The notes beneath the pieces were generated by a model. That model made no database searches and was not told the origin of the DNA. It saw nothing but the letters and a program-made list of their open reading frames with translations. From contig JAFTHU010000006.1 of assembly GCA_017457215.1 (NCBI GenBank), positions 1 through 56,054 on the forward strand: DNA of 56,054 bases. The letters run 5' to 3'. Position numbers and translations under genes: made by a program. The DNA is from Clostridia bacterium. GTDB taxonomy: Bacteria; Bacillota; Clostridia; Christensenellales; Borkfalkiaceae. Positions 14,031 to 22,614 of this stretch are shown here, in pieces; position 1 is the stretch's first letter, and each line of letters opens with the position of its first letter.

Positions 14031-16472
14031 TCAACAGCGAACGCTTTCGCGGCGGGGCGATTCCATGGGAGGAACAACTTTAGAAGAGTGAGATTTTTTC
14101 ACGGTTTTGGGCTTGTTTTCCGTTTTGTCGCAAGCCTCGCGGTTTTCTAATGCCAAGGCGAATACTTCGTCTACGTATTTTACGGGAACGAAGCGAACGT
14201 CTTTTTTCAAAACTTCGGGTAACTCTTCTATTTCCACGGCGTTTCCGTGGGGAATAATCACCGTTTCAATGCCAAGCCGCCTTGCCGCCAAAGCTTTTTC
14301 TTTCAGTCCGCCGATGGGCAAAACTTTTCCGCGCAGAGTAATTTCCCCCGTCATAGCCATATCGCCGCGTGCTTTCCGTTCCGTCAAGACGGACAGAATT
14401 GCTGTGGCAATGGTGATGCCCGCGCTTGGACCGTCTTTGGGTGTTGCGCCCTCGGGAACGTGGATATGCAAATCGGTTTCGCTGAATTTTTCCGTTGGTA
14501 TTCCGTACTTTTCCGCGTGAGCGCGCAGATAAGAAAGAGCCGCCAAGGCAGATTCTTTCATAACGTCGCCCAGCTTACCCGTGAGCTTGATTTCGCCCTT
14601 GCCGCGCATCGCGGTAGCTTCCACCGTCAGCGTCGTACCGCCGACAGCTGTCCAAGCCAAGCCTGTAACTGCGCCAATTTCGCCCTCGGTTTTTTCTTCG
14701 TCTTTTTTATAACGCTGTGCGCCGAGGAGCTCTTTTACCTTTTCTTCCGTAACCGTGACCAAGGGCAATGTTTTGTCGTTTGCGTATTGCACGGCGATTT
14801 TACGGCATAAACTGCCCACCGTGCGTTCCAAAGTACGAACGCCCGCTTCCCGCGTGTAACCCTCGATTGCCGCGCGGATACCCTCTACGGTAAAAGTTGC
14901 GTTGTTGTCCGTCAAACCGTTTGCCGCTAATTGCTTGGGAACGAGATAACGACGGGCAATTTCCGTTTTTTCTTCCATGGTATAACCCGAAAGTTCGATA
15001 ATTTCCATACGGTCCCGCAAAGGGCCGGGAATGGTATCCAAACTGTTTGCCGTGGTGATGAACATAACTTTGCTCAAATCGTACGGTGCTTCCAAATAGC
15101 GGTCACGGAAAGTGGCGTTTTGTTCCGGGTCGAGCACTTCCAATAACGCACTGGCAGGGTCGCCGTGCATATCCGCGGTGATTTTATCGATTTCGTCCAA
15201 TAAAAATACGGGATTGATAGAGCCTGCGTTTTTCATACCGTACAAGATACGCCCAGGCATTGCGCCGATATAGGTGCGGCGATGTCCGCGAATTTCTGCT
15301 TCATCTTTAACGCCGCCAAGACTCATACGGACAAATTTTCTGTTCAGCGCGCGCGCAATCGATTGGGCGATACTCGTTTTGCCAACGCCGGGAGGGCCTA
15401 TAAAACACAAAATCGGCGCTTTCATCGACCCCGTGAGCTTCAAAACGGCAAGATATTCTGTAATGCGGCGTTTGATTTTTTCCAATCCGTAATGGTCCTT
15501 GTCCAATACGGCAACGCAGTCTTCCAAGCGTTCTGTATCCTGTGTTTCTTCTGTCCAAGGCAAAGCCAAAACCTGTTCCAAATAACCCGTAATGACGGTA
15601 TATTCGGCGGAAGAAGATGGCATTTTTCCAAGACGGTTTACCTCTTTTAAGCACTTTTCTTCTAAATCCTGCGGCAAACCCTTCGCTAAAATTTTTTCGC
15701 GGAGCTCGTCTTCTTCCTTATCGTCGTCGCCGAGTTCTGTGTGAATGGCTTTCAGCTGTTCGCGCAAAAAATATTCTTTTTGGTTTTTATCGATGTTTTG
15801 ACGAACGGCGTTGGCGATTTTCTTTTCGATTTTCGAAATCTCCAATTCGTCGTTCAAGCACTGTTCGAAACGTTTTAAACGCTCGATTACGCGGGGTTCT
15901 TCTAAAATGGTTTGTTTGACTTCTAACCGTACCCGCATATTGGAAAGGGCAACGTCTACGTATTCGTCTGCGTCTTGGCAACGTTCCAATTTTCCCGCAA
16001 TATCTTTAGGGATCTTGCCGTCGGAAGAGAAAACGTCTTTGACAAGAGCCTTTGCTGTACGAAGGTACGCCTCTTCTAAAACCTCATCGCCTCGAATGCT
16101 GTCAATCGGGTCGCAAACGGCATAAAGATAACCGTTTTCCGCGTCGAAATGAACGCCGCGCGTCTTTGCGCGGTACAAGCCTTCGCATAAAACGCGTATT
16201 ACGCCGCCCGTGAGCTGCGCAACTTGCTTTATCTTTGCTACACAACCGACGGTGTATACGTCGTCTGTGGAAATTTCGTCCTTTTCCGTTTCCCGTTGTG
16301 TCAAAATGAGCACGGTTCTATCGGTTGTGGAAGCGCGGTCAATGGCTTTTAAAGTCATATCACGTCCCACTTCAAAGGAAACGTTCGTATGCGGAAACGC
16401 CACCTTGCCGCGCAGGGGCACGATGGGTAAAAGGTTGGTTGTTCTGATTTCTTTTTGCGTAGTATTTTCCAT
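14031..16472 (-). CDS. lon: ATP-dependent protease Lon
   Basis: 813 residues. The N-terminal substrate-binding domain starts LLPIVPLRGKVAFPHT. The AAA+ module has Walker A GPPGVGKTS (about 358) and Walker B VFLLDEIDK. The C-terminal protease domain carries the Ser-Lys dyad: PKDGPSAGI (serine at about 680) and GGLKEKALAARR (lysine about 722). The last ~35 residues are a basic, serine-rich tail. Lon degrades misfolded and regulatory proteins in the cytosol. No Shine-Dalgarno sequence precedes the ATG; promoter-like hexamers end 5-7 bases before it, which would give an almost leaderless mRNA. ysxC is co-transcribed. Confidence 0.96.
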   Translation of the reverse strand: MENTTQKEIRTTNLLPIVPLRGKVAFPHTNVSFEVGRDMTLKAIDRASTTDRTVLILTQRETEKDEISTDDVYTVGCVAKIKQVAQLTGGVIRVLCEGLYRAKTRGVHFDAENGYLYAVCDPIDSIRGDEVLEEAYLRTAKALVKDVFSSDGKIPKDIAGKLERCQDADEYVDVALSNMRVRLEVKQTILEEPRVIERLKRFEQCLNDELEISKIEKKIANAVRQNIDKNQKEYFLREQLKAIHTELGDDDKEEDELREKILAKGLPQDLEEKCLKEVNRLGKMPSSSAEYTVITGYLEQVLALPWTEETQDTERLEDCVAVLDKDHYGLEKIKRRITEYLAVLKLTGSMKAPILCFIGPPGVGKTSIAQSIARALNRKFVRMSLGGVKDEAEIRGHRRTYIGAMPGRILYGMKNAGSINPVFLLDEIDKITADMHGDPASALLEVLDPEQNATFRDRYLEAPYDLSKVMFITTANSLDTIPGPLRDRMEIIELSGYTMEEKTEIARRYLVPKQLAANGLTDNNATFTVEGIRAAIEGYTREAGVRTLERTVGSLCRKIAVQYANDKTLPLVTVTEEKVKELLGAQRYKKDEEKTEGEIGAVTGLAWTAVGGTTLTVEATAMRGKGEIKLTGKLGDVMKESALAALSYLRAHAEKYGIPTEKFSETDLHIHVPEGATPKDGPSAGITIATAILSVLTERKARGDMAMTGEITLRGKVLPIGGLKEKALAARRLGIETVIIPHGNAVEIEELPEVLKKDVRFVPVKYVDEVFALALENREACDKTENKPKTVKKSHSSKVVPPMESPRRESVRC

Positions 16473-16477
16473 ATATT

Positions 16478-16506
16478 TATTAATACCCGTTTTTCTGGTC
16501 GTTCAA
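16478..16506 (-). promoter_or_regulatory. Possible lon promoter abutting the start codon
   Basis: On the minus strand, TTGAAC (16506-16501), a 17-bp spacer and TTAATA (16483-16478), then five bases and ATG. The -10 match is poor, so this is tentative. Confidence 0.35.
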
Positions 16507-16520
16507 ACGCCGTAAAATAT

Positions 16521-16552
16521 AACGAGGGAGGGAACTCTTCCCACCCTCTCGT
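16521..16552 (-). terminator. Terminator of the Wzz/kinase pair
   Basis: AACGAGGGAGGGA pairs with TCCCACCCTCTCGTT apart from a small bulge. It lies between the kinase stop and lon. The T tract is weak on the minus strand and better on the plus strand. Confidence 0.65.
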
Positions 16553-16573
16553 TTTTTGTAAGATAACATCGAA

Positions 16574-17398
16574 TTATTCTTCGCTGTCCGTGTCCTGCGG
16601 GTTTGTCGAGCCGTAGGCATAATTGTAATTATAGTAATAATATTTTTTGTAGCCGCCGTAGAATTTGCCTGCTTTGGGCTGTTTGTAATCGTTCACAACT
16701 ACGCCAAGGACGTTTGCTTTCGAGAATTTCAAAGTGTTGAGGGCGCGTTCGATATCGCTGATATAAGAAACTTGGTGGCGGCAAACGAGCACGACGCCGT
16801 CTGTTTCAGGCGCGATTGCAAGCGCGTCGGAAAGAATAAGCACGGGGGGAGTATCGATAATAATATAATCGTATTTACCGCGAAGCTCTTGTAAAAACGC
16901 TTTCATTTCCTCGCTTTCAAGAAGTTCGTAGGGTTTGGGAGAGTGCGTACCGCAGGTGATATACGAAAGATTTTCGTTGACGTGCGATTGATGCACTACT
17001 TCGTCGAAAGTGTTCTGTCCCGAAAGGTAATCGGAAAGCCCGGGTGCGGATTTGCGTTTAAAATATTTTGCGACTCTGCCTTTGCGGATATCCGCGTCTA
17101 CAAGCAAAACTTTGGCGTTCGACATTGCGAACATGAGTGCAAGGTTTGCGGTAACCGTCGTTTTTCCGTCCTCGGGATATGCGGAAGTGGTCATGATAAC
17201 AACCCCGCCGTCCTTTTTGGGAACGGATACCGAAAGCGCCGCTTTTAAGTTACGGAAAGCTTCGGTTACGTCGAAAGGAGTGTCGTCGTTTAAAAGATAT
17301 TCGTGGCGGTGAGAATGGTGCGTTTCCGCCGCTTTCAAGGAACGCTTTGCATGAGAACGTGAAGAAAGTTTTGCGGTGAATTTAGAAAAAAGTCCCAT
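16574..17398 (-). CDS. Bacterial tyrosine kinase (CpsD/YwqD type)
   Basis: 274 residues. P-loop BY-kinase: Walker A SAYPEDGKTTVTANLA, Walker A' VLLVDADIRKG and Walker B YDYIIIDTPPV. A basic N-terminal segment has an FRNLKAALS interaction helix. The C-terminus is a tyrosine cluster (YGGYKKYYYYNYNYAYG), the usual autophosphorylation tail. These kinases work with a Wzz-type membrane partner, here the adjacent gene whose stop overlaps this start by one base, to control polysaccharide chain length or export. No glycosyltransferase or flippase genes flank the pair, so the polymer is unknown. Confidence 0.92.
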   Translation of the reverse strand: MGLFSKFTAKLSSRSHAKRSLKAAETHHSHRHEYLLNDDTPFDVTEAFRNLKAALSVSVPKKDGGVVIMTTSAYPEDGKTTVTANLALMFAMSNAKVLLVDADIRKGRVAKYFKRKSAPGLSDYLSGQNTFDEVVHQSHVNENLSYITCGTHSPKPYELLESEEMKAFLQELRGKYDYIIIDTPPVLILSDALAIAPETDGVVLVCRHQVSYISDIERALNTLKFSKANVLGVVVNDYKQPKAGKFYGGYKKYYYYNYNYAYGSTNPQDTDSEE

Positions 17399-18714
17399 TA
17401 GTTTTCCTCCTTGTTCTGCTTATTTGCAGACGTGGTTTTCTTCGCGGAATCGTCATGTTCCGGCATCTCAATCGTAGGTACGACGCCGAGGATAGGAACG
17501 TGGAATTCTCTGGTAAGCACGTCGTAATCGCGCAGGCGTTTATCCGATCTATCAAGGACAATGATTACAATGCAAGCCACCACGCCCGAAATAGCCGCCA
17601 AGAGAATTGCCATTTTGATTGCTTGGCTTCTCGTGTAGCCGCTGTTCGTTTGATGAATGGATTCCATTGTGGAAGTCGCAACGCAGTTTGTGCCGGTGTA
17701 ACCGCTGGGAACAGCCATGTTTTCTGCAACGTATTCGGGTACGGCTTCGTAAATCAAATCCAACAGATTTTCTGCAAATTTTTTATTTTCATCACCTAAA
17801 ACGGAGATGTTTGCGTAGATGAAACTGCGCGCAAAGTTGTTTGCGTCTTCCAAACTTTCGTTTGCCGAAAGGAAAGAGAAATGAATCGCGGAAGAATAGC
17901 GCGCGTGCAAGCTGCGGTAATTTGGCGTTTTTCTCCAAAGTTTCAGCGTGTCGTTAATATAGGGTTTCGCGTCTTCTTTCGCGTCTTCCAAAGCGCTGAC
18001 TTTTGCATTGACGCTGATAAGCAAAGATTCGCTGGTTTGTTTGCTCGCGATCATATTAGAGAGAGCCGTTTTCACCTCTTCAGGGACGCTCGCTAATTCT
18101 TCATATTCTTTTTCGTTGAAATTGGAAAGGGGGTTTACGTGATCGTCCCACGCCTTTTCCAAAGCGACCATCTTATCGTTGTAATCTTCGACGGAGGCAT
18201 AATAATCGGTTTGCGCCGTTTTCAAAGCGTCTTCGCTTGTTAAGATGGCGTTCACCGGTTCGGTAGCGTTTGCAATGGCACCGTTTAATGCCGTACTTAA
18301 TTCGTCTATGCCATCAACGGGCACGGGGATATATTTATAGACGTTAACGTCCGTGCCTTCGGGAGCGTTCGTAAGGCTTTGGCTACGTAAAATCAACTGT
18401 TCTGCGAAGATGTCTTCGTTGAGCAGTTTTACCATGTTATCCATAACGTGCTGTCCGTATGCGCCGTATACCCCGAATTGGCTGCCGCTCGTATTCAAGC
18501 TGTTTCCACCTGTCGAGGTGGGGTTTTTCGGGTTTACGTAGAAAGTGATTCGCGTGCCGTAATATTTTACGTCCTTTGTTTTCCAAACGGAAATTGCGCC
18601 GCCGACGAACCCGCCGATGATAACGACCAAAATCAAAAGTTTGATTTTGCTTAAAAGAAGACGGAATATATCCAACAAGCTGAGTCCTTCTTCTTTTTGA
18701 ACGTTGTTTTCCAT
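17398..18714 (-). CDS. Wzz-family chain-length/kinase-activator membrane protein
   Basis: 438 residues. A cytoplasmic N-terminus (LSLLDIFRLLLSKIK) leads to TM1 (about 28-48). A long extracytoplasmic region follows (50-360) containing a helical/coiled segment around 160-260, then TM2 (about 372-394) and a cytoplasmic tail of about 45 residues with IVIIVLDRSDKRLRDYDVL and REFHVPILGVVPTIE. This is the Wzz/YwqC architecture in which the tail activates the partner kinase. GGG-rich SerThr stretches near residue 70 look like a linker. ATG at 18714 follows AAGGAG. The pair has its own promoter. Confidence 0.88.
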   Translation of the reverse strand: MENNVQKEEGLSLLDIFRLLLSKIKLLILVVIIGGFVGGAISVWKTKDVKYYGTRITFYVNPKNPTSTGGNSLNTSGSQFGVYGAYGQHVMDNMVKLLNEDIFAEQLILRSQSLTNAPEGTDVNVYKYIPVPVDGIDELSTALNGAIANATEPVNAILTSEDALKTAQTDYYASVEDYNDKMVALEKAWDDHVNPLSNFNEKEYEELASVPEEVKTALSNMIASKQTSESLLISVNAKVSALEDAKEDAKPYINDTLKLWRKTPNYRSLHARYSSAIHFSFLSANESLEDANNFARSFIYANISVLGDENKKFAENLLDLIYEAVPEYVAENMAVPSGYTGTNCVATSTMESIHQTNSGYTRSQAIKMAILLAAISGVVACIVIIVLDRSDKRLRDYDVLTREFHVPILGVVPTIEMPEHDDSAKKTTSANKQNKEEN

Positions 18715-18798
18715 TGTGTTCTCCTTGCCTATCTTTTGCTGATTGTTTGAACTCTTATACGTGCGTACGCTACATTATAAATAGAGCCATACGCATTT

Positions 18799-18827
18799 AT
18801 TATAACATTTTATTTTTTGCTTGTAAA
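18799..18827 (-). promoter_or_regulatory. Sigma-A promoter of the Wzz/kinase operon
   Basis: On the minus strand, TTTACA (18827-18822), a 17-bp spacer and a perfect TATAAT (18804-18799). The leader to the ATG is about 80 bases and contains a GCGTACGC palindrome. Confidence 0.85.
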
Positions 18828-18890
18828 GCGTTTTTTTGTATATCCTGAAAAATAAAGACGAGAGGGAAGAGGAAATATTTTACAGAGAAA

Positions 18891-18919
18891 AATAAAAAAC
18901 GCCCGCATTTAAGGGCGTT
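18891..18919 (-). terminator. Terminator of rng
   Basis: On the minus strand, AACGCCC (18919-18913) pairs with GGGCGTT (18904-18898), followed by TTTTTATT. Confidence 0.88.
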
Positions 18920-18923
18920 CGGT

Positions 18924-20438
18924 TTATAAAATTTTTGCTCGCTCTGGGAATTCGGAAAGAAACTGTTTTTCTCCGTGGACGGTGAAGAAGTTTTCCTTGA
19001 ACGTTTTATGCGGTATAAAACAAACTTGTTTGTCTTTCCAGCGGCCAACTGCTTCTTTGGAAAAAAGACCGTGCGAAAGGATTCGCTGCATAATATTTTC
19101 GTTCAGTTCGACAACGGCGGCAACATTGCCCTCTGCAAAACAATCAAGGATATCCGCACGCAGACGGGTGATAACGAAAATATCGTCGTGCACGTGCCCT
19201 CTGCCCTCGCAGTGTTCGCATGCTTTTACCAAATACGAATGCATATCGCTGCCCAACCGTTTTCGAGTGAATTGCGTGAGGCAAAGTTCGCTCATAGGCA
19301 AAACGTTGCATTTTGCGCGGTCTTGGGCGAGTGCGGTTTTTAACGCTTCCGTAACCGCTTCGCGATGCGTTTCTTCTACCATATCGATAAAATCCACTAC
19401 GACAATCCCGCCTATATTACGAAGACGCACTTGTTTTGCGATTTCTGCAGCGGCGGTAAGGTTGACGGAAAAAACCGTTTCTTCTAAATTGTTTTCACCG
19501 ACATAGCTGCCCGTATTGACGTCCACAACGGTCATAGCTTCGGTGTGTTCAATGACGAGATAGCCGCCGTTTTCCAGCGGAACGATGGGGCTTGCCGTGC
19601 CGTAGATAAGGGGCATGATACCGTATTCCCGCATCATAGAGCGTTCGCCTTGATAGAAAATAAGCTTGCTTTCGGGAATGTCTTTACGGAGCTTGATTAA
19701 GCGTAACAACCGCTCGTACAATTCCTTGTCGCCTACGTGGATAGCGGAAAAATCTTCGCCGTAGGAATCGCGCATAACGCGGACGGGCAAATCCTCGTCT
19801 TCGTATAAAATCGAACCGACGGGGGAAGAATTTGCCGTTTCTAGCATTTCGGTATGCAATTTTTTAAGATATTTCGCTTCCGCTTTCAACTGCTTTTCCG
19901 AAATGAAAGGGGCTTTGGTGCGTATGATAAAACCCTCTTCCGAAGAAGCGCGCATTTTTTCAGCGGAAAGCAATAATTTTTCTCGCGTTGCCTCGTCTGT
20001 GATTTTGCGGGAAATCCCAAGAAAATCCGTGTTGGGCAGATAAATAAGGCTTTTGCCAACGAAAGAAAGGTGCGTGGTTACCTTTGCACCCTTATTGCCG
20101 CGCGGCGGCTTGGTTACTTGTACGATAATTTCGTCGCCGACTTTCAGATCGGATAAATTGCTTTTTTCTGCGCCCAACGTACCGTCGTATTTGGTGTAGT
20201 CGGTATACGTTTCTTCCATAGAAAGATAACAGTTTTTTTCCAACCCGCAATGAATAAATGCGGCGTTCATGCCCGAAAGCACGTTGGCGACCTGTCCCTT
20301 GTATATGTTTCCTACGCAAGAAGTGCGAGGCTCTTTTTCACAATAGAATTCCGTTAGTTTTCCGTCCTCGACCAACGCAGCGAATTGTTGCCCGCAATAA
20401 CGGTCTAAAAACCATTCTGTTTTGATTTTTTCTTGCAT
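18924..20438 (-). CDS. rng: Ribonuclease E/G family endoribonuclease
   Basis: 504 residues, the length of RNase G and without the RNase E scaffold tail. The S1 domain (about 38-125) has VGNIYKGQVANVLSGMNAAFIHCG. The catalytic core has the metal-binding aspartates in TVVDVNTGSYVG and IGGIVVVDFIDM, and the zinc-link cysteines in VKACEHCEGRGH. It cleaves single-stranded AU-rich RNA and processes rRNA and mRNA. Its position downstream of spoIVFB matches the common clostridial block ahead of rplU-rpmA, which lies in the other direction or elsewhere here. It has its own promoter and terminator. Confidence 0.94.
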   Translation of the reverse strand: MQEKIKTEWFLDRYCGQQFAALVEDGKLTEFYCEKEPRTSCVGNIYKGQVANVLSGMNAAFIHCGLEKNCYLSMEETYTDYTKYDGTLGAEKSNLSDLKVGDEIIVQVTKPPRGNKGAKVTTHLSFVGKSLIYLPNTDFLGISRKITDEATREKLLLSAEKMRASSEEGFIIRTKAPFISEKQLKAEAKYLKKLHTEMLETANSSPVGSILYEDEDLPVRVMRDSYGEDFSAIHVGDKELYERLLRLIKLRKDIPESKLIFYQGERSMMREYGIMPLIYGTASPIVPLENGGYLVIEHTEAMTVVDVNTGSYVGENNLEETVFSVNLTAAAEIAKQVRLRNIGGIVVVDFIDMVEETHREAVTEALKTALAQDRAKCNVLPMSELCLTQFTRKRLGSDMHSYLVKACEHCEGRGHVHDDIFVITRLRADILDCFAEGNVAAVVELNENIMQRILSHGLFSKEAVGRWKDKQVCFIPHKTFKENFFTVHGEKQFLSEFPERAKIL

Positions 20439-20516
20439 TTTTATTCCTTTTTTTCAGGTGTTATCGTCGGGCTCGCGGTTTTATTTATTCGGTTGAACGA
20501 AAACCACGCAAGCATT

Positions 20517-20546
20517 AGTATAACACATGCGGGAACGCTTTGGCAA
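20517..20546 (-). promoter_or_regulatory. Probable promoter of rng
   Basis: On the minus strand, TTGCCA (20546-20541), an 18-bp spacer and TATACT (20522-20517), 79 bases before the ATG. Confidence 0.6.
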
Positions 20547-20599
20547 GAAGTTTTGCCTTTTTTTGGCAAGATTTTTTTGTAAAGGATAGAGCAATTTTT

Positions 20600-21535
20600 C
20601 TATAATTTTTCAATTTTTTTTGCTTGTTTATGCAGTTTGGAGAGGGGTGTGTACGGATTTTCTGCTTTTAAAAAGTATTCTGAAAGCTCGTTTTGCGGTA
20701 AATCGAACAGATGATTTTCCTCTTCGTCGAAAACGGAAAGAACCAGATAATTTCCGCGGGAAAGAAAACGCAGTGCGTTTTTGACGGGACAGCTTTCCAA
20801 AACCGCTACACGCTTGATTTCCGCGCCCCGTTTTAAAACGTCTTTGCAAGAAAAATCGATGCGTTCGTATACGGCGGATTTGTCGCGATTGCCTATTCCG
20901 CCAAAAAGCAAAAAAAGCGCAAAGGCAAGCAAGGTAAAATTGGGTTGGCGTAAAACGCATTGCCGCATAAAAGCAATAAAAAGAGCGGTGGCAAAACACA
21001 GCGTAAAAAAACGGCAGATTTTTTCCGCCCGCTTTTCGGCTTTGCCTGCGTGCGGGTCAAAACGAATAAAAAATCGGGTAAGTACGCATTTAAAAATTCT
21101 GCCGCCGTCAAGGGGGTAGGCGGGCAACAAATTGAGAAGAGCGATGGCAAGAGAAGTATAGCACGCGGTATCTGTAAACGCATACATGGTAGGGGCTAAC
21201 CACCAAAGCGCAACAAAAAATACCGCTGTTAGCAGATTGCAGAGCGGACCGCAAAAAGCGACAAAAATTTCGTCTTTTAAAGAAATACCACGTAAATCTC
21301 CGTCAAGGACTGCGCCGAACGGCATCAAAACCACAGCATTTAGGCGATAACCGAGTTTTGCAGCGGCGAATGCGTGCGCGCATTCGTGTTGAACGGCGAC
21401 GAGCGCAGAGAGGAGGAATAAAAAGAGCTCGCCCTTGCAAGCGTACCAAATTCCGACGGCAAGAAACAAGGGGTGGAGGCGAAACACGCGCAAGCGTGCG
21501 GGCTTGCGCGTGCGTTTTTTTGCGGTTGCGTGCAT
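20600..21535 (-). CDS. spoIVFB: Intramembrane metalloprotease SpoIVFB
   Basis: 311 residues from ATG at 21535, which overlaps the end of spoIVFA within one base; GGAAG sits six bases upstream. A longer start at 21565 lies inside spoIVFA. Site-2-protease features: HECAH (His50, Glu51, His54) in the second helix, NLLPAYPLDGGR with Asp142 in a later helix, and six hydrophobic segments. The C-terminal ~90 residues resemble a CBS-type domain (CKDVLKRGAEIKRV). In Bacillus SpoIVFB cleaves pro-sigma-K in the outer forespore membrane and is held inactive by SpoIVFA and BofA. Here it is preceded by its expected partner. Confidence 0.9.
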   Translation of the reverse strand: MHATAKKRTRKPARLRVFRLHPLFLAVGIWYACKGELFLFLLSALVAVQHECAHAFAAAKLGYRLNAVVLMPFGAVLDGDLRGISLKDEIFVAFCGPLCNLLTAVFFVALWWLAPTMYAFTDTACYTSLAIALLNLLPAYPLDGGRIFKCVLTRFFIRFDPHAGKAEKRAEKICRFFTLCFATALFIAFMRQCVLRQPNFTLLAFALFLLFGGIGNRDKSAVYERIDFSCKDVLKRGAEIKRVAVLESCPVKNALRFLSRGNYLVLSVFDEEENHLFDLPQNELSEYFLKAENPYTPLSKLHKQAKKIEKL

Positions 21536-21536
21536 T

Positions 21537-22490
21537 TTATTCTTCCGTCGCGTCCACCCAGGCAAGGCAGTTTTCCTCCGTCAGTTCAAAACAATTTAAA
21601 AGCGTGCCGCTGGCGTACATGGTTATTTGCACCTCTGCCTCGCCCGCCGTATAACCGACTGGAACGTTTGCCTTTACTTCGTCGCCGACGGCATAATATA
21701 CTTGATTGAGTCCGTTGAAAACGCCGCTGAAAGAATCGGTATAACTTACTTTTACCGTATACAGACCCTCTGCGGTTTGCAAAATTTCACAAATTTCTCC
21801 GTTTGCCGCGGGATAGACGTGGCAATCGTCCTGAAAGGTGAGTACGCCGCTAGGGGAAAGATTTAATTCTGCCTCTGAAAAAGAGCTGACGATAGGGGCA
21901 AGTTCAAAATCCGAATAATGCCGTTCCTGCGAAGCCGCTTCCGTTACGGGCGTATGAATGGAGCGGAAAAAATTATTCATCGCACTGTTCGGAAGAAAGA
22001 CGTTGGTGAAAAATATCGCCCCGCAAAGTGCGCAGGCAAGGGCAAATTCCGTATGCAGAACGGCGCGGAATACGCGGCTGTGTTTCTTATTCATTTCATA
22101 CCGTCCCCCGTCGTTTTGCGAATCGTAGAGGGAATTTTCGTCGTCCGATAAAGGGATTTCGTCGGCGGCGTAAAGGCGAACGGTATCCATGCGCTCGTGG
22201 TCGGGTTCAAAGGAAAGATACCCCTGGCTGTTGGCGCTTTCGGCGAACAATTCGGCGTCTGCGACAATTTGTTCCGCAGAGTTTTCCGTGTGTGTTTCTT
22301 GCAACGCATCTTGCAACTGTTCGTTTACCTGGGCGATGACGGATTCTTTTAAAAAAGTATCTTCTTTCGCCCGCCGTTTTTCGTGGCGGGGGCTCGGCTC
22401 TTCTGTGTGTTTGCGGCGTTTTTTTCTGACGACGTTGACGGTGGATACGGGTATTTCCAACATTTCTGCGTATTCGATTTCTTCGTTCAT
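21537..22490 (-). CDS. spoIVFA: SpoIVFA-like regulator with degenerate M23/LytM domain
   Basis: 317 residues, ATG at 22490 after AAGGAG. The first ~140 residues are cytoplasmic and charged (RKKRRKHTEEPSPRHEKRRA then an acidic stretch). One transmembrane segment lies at about 147-168 (LACALCGAIFFTNVFL). The outer domain (about 215-317) has the beta-rich M23 layout: VYPAANGEICEI, YTVKVSYTDSFSGVFNGL and DEVKANVPVGYTAGEAEVQITMYASG. The zinc ligands are absent, so it should be a binding module. SpoIVFA tethers and inhibits SpoIVFB. Identity rests on architecture and the adjacent spoIVFB more than on strong sequence identity. Confidence 0.75.
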   Translation of the reverse strand: MNEEIEYAEMLEIPVSTVNVVRKKRRKHTEEPSPRHEKRRAKEDTFLKESVIAQVNEQLQDALQETHTENSAEQIVADAELFAESANSQGYLSFEPDHERMDTVRLYAADEIPLSDDENSLYDSQNDGGRYEMNKKHSRVFRAVLHTEFALACALCGAIFFTNVFLPNSAMNNFFRSIHTPVTEAASQERHYSDFELAPIVSSFSEAELNLSPSGVLTFQDDCHVYPAANGEICEILQTAEGLYTVKVSYTDSFSGVFNGLNQVYYAVGDEVKANVPVGYTAGEAEVQITMYASGTLLNCFELTEENCLAWVDATEE

Positions 22491-22524
22491 ACAAATCTCC
22501 TTCGTTACTTTTTTGCTCTGTTTT

Positions 22525-22532
22525 ATTGTATG
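22525..22532 (-). promoter_or_regulatory. Candidate sigma-E -10 element of spoIVFAB
   Basis: CATACAAT on the minus strand equals the sigma-E -10 consensus. The region 14-15 bases upstream (TTCTAA) is a poor -35, so this is only suggestive. spoIVF is a sigma-E operon in Bacillus. Confidence 0.35.
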
Positions 22533-22573
22533 ATAAACATAATCGATTTAGAACGCGCGGCAGATTTTTTACA

Positions 22574-22597
22574 TAAAAAAACGGGCTTTTGCCCGTT
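22574..22597 (-). terminator. Terminator of the deacetylase/SSB-like unit
   Basis: On the minus strand, AACGGGC-AAAA-GCCCGTT followed by a T run. Confidence 0.9.
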
Positions 22598-22614
22598 GAA
22601 TTTTAGTATTTTGT

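Noticed and set aside
18822-18835. cre-like TGTAAAGCG near the Wzz/kinase promoter
   Set aside because: The CG centre is out of register with the cre consensus, and the sequence is explained by the -35 hexamer.
20553-20580. Terminator between spoIVFB and rng
   Set aside because: TTGCC-T7-GGCAA forms a hairpin, but on the minus strand no T run follows; the plus-strand T run has no gene to serve.
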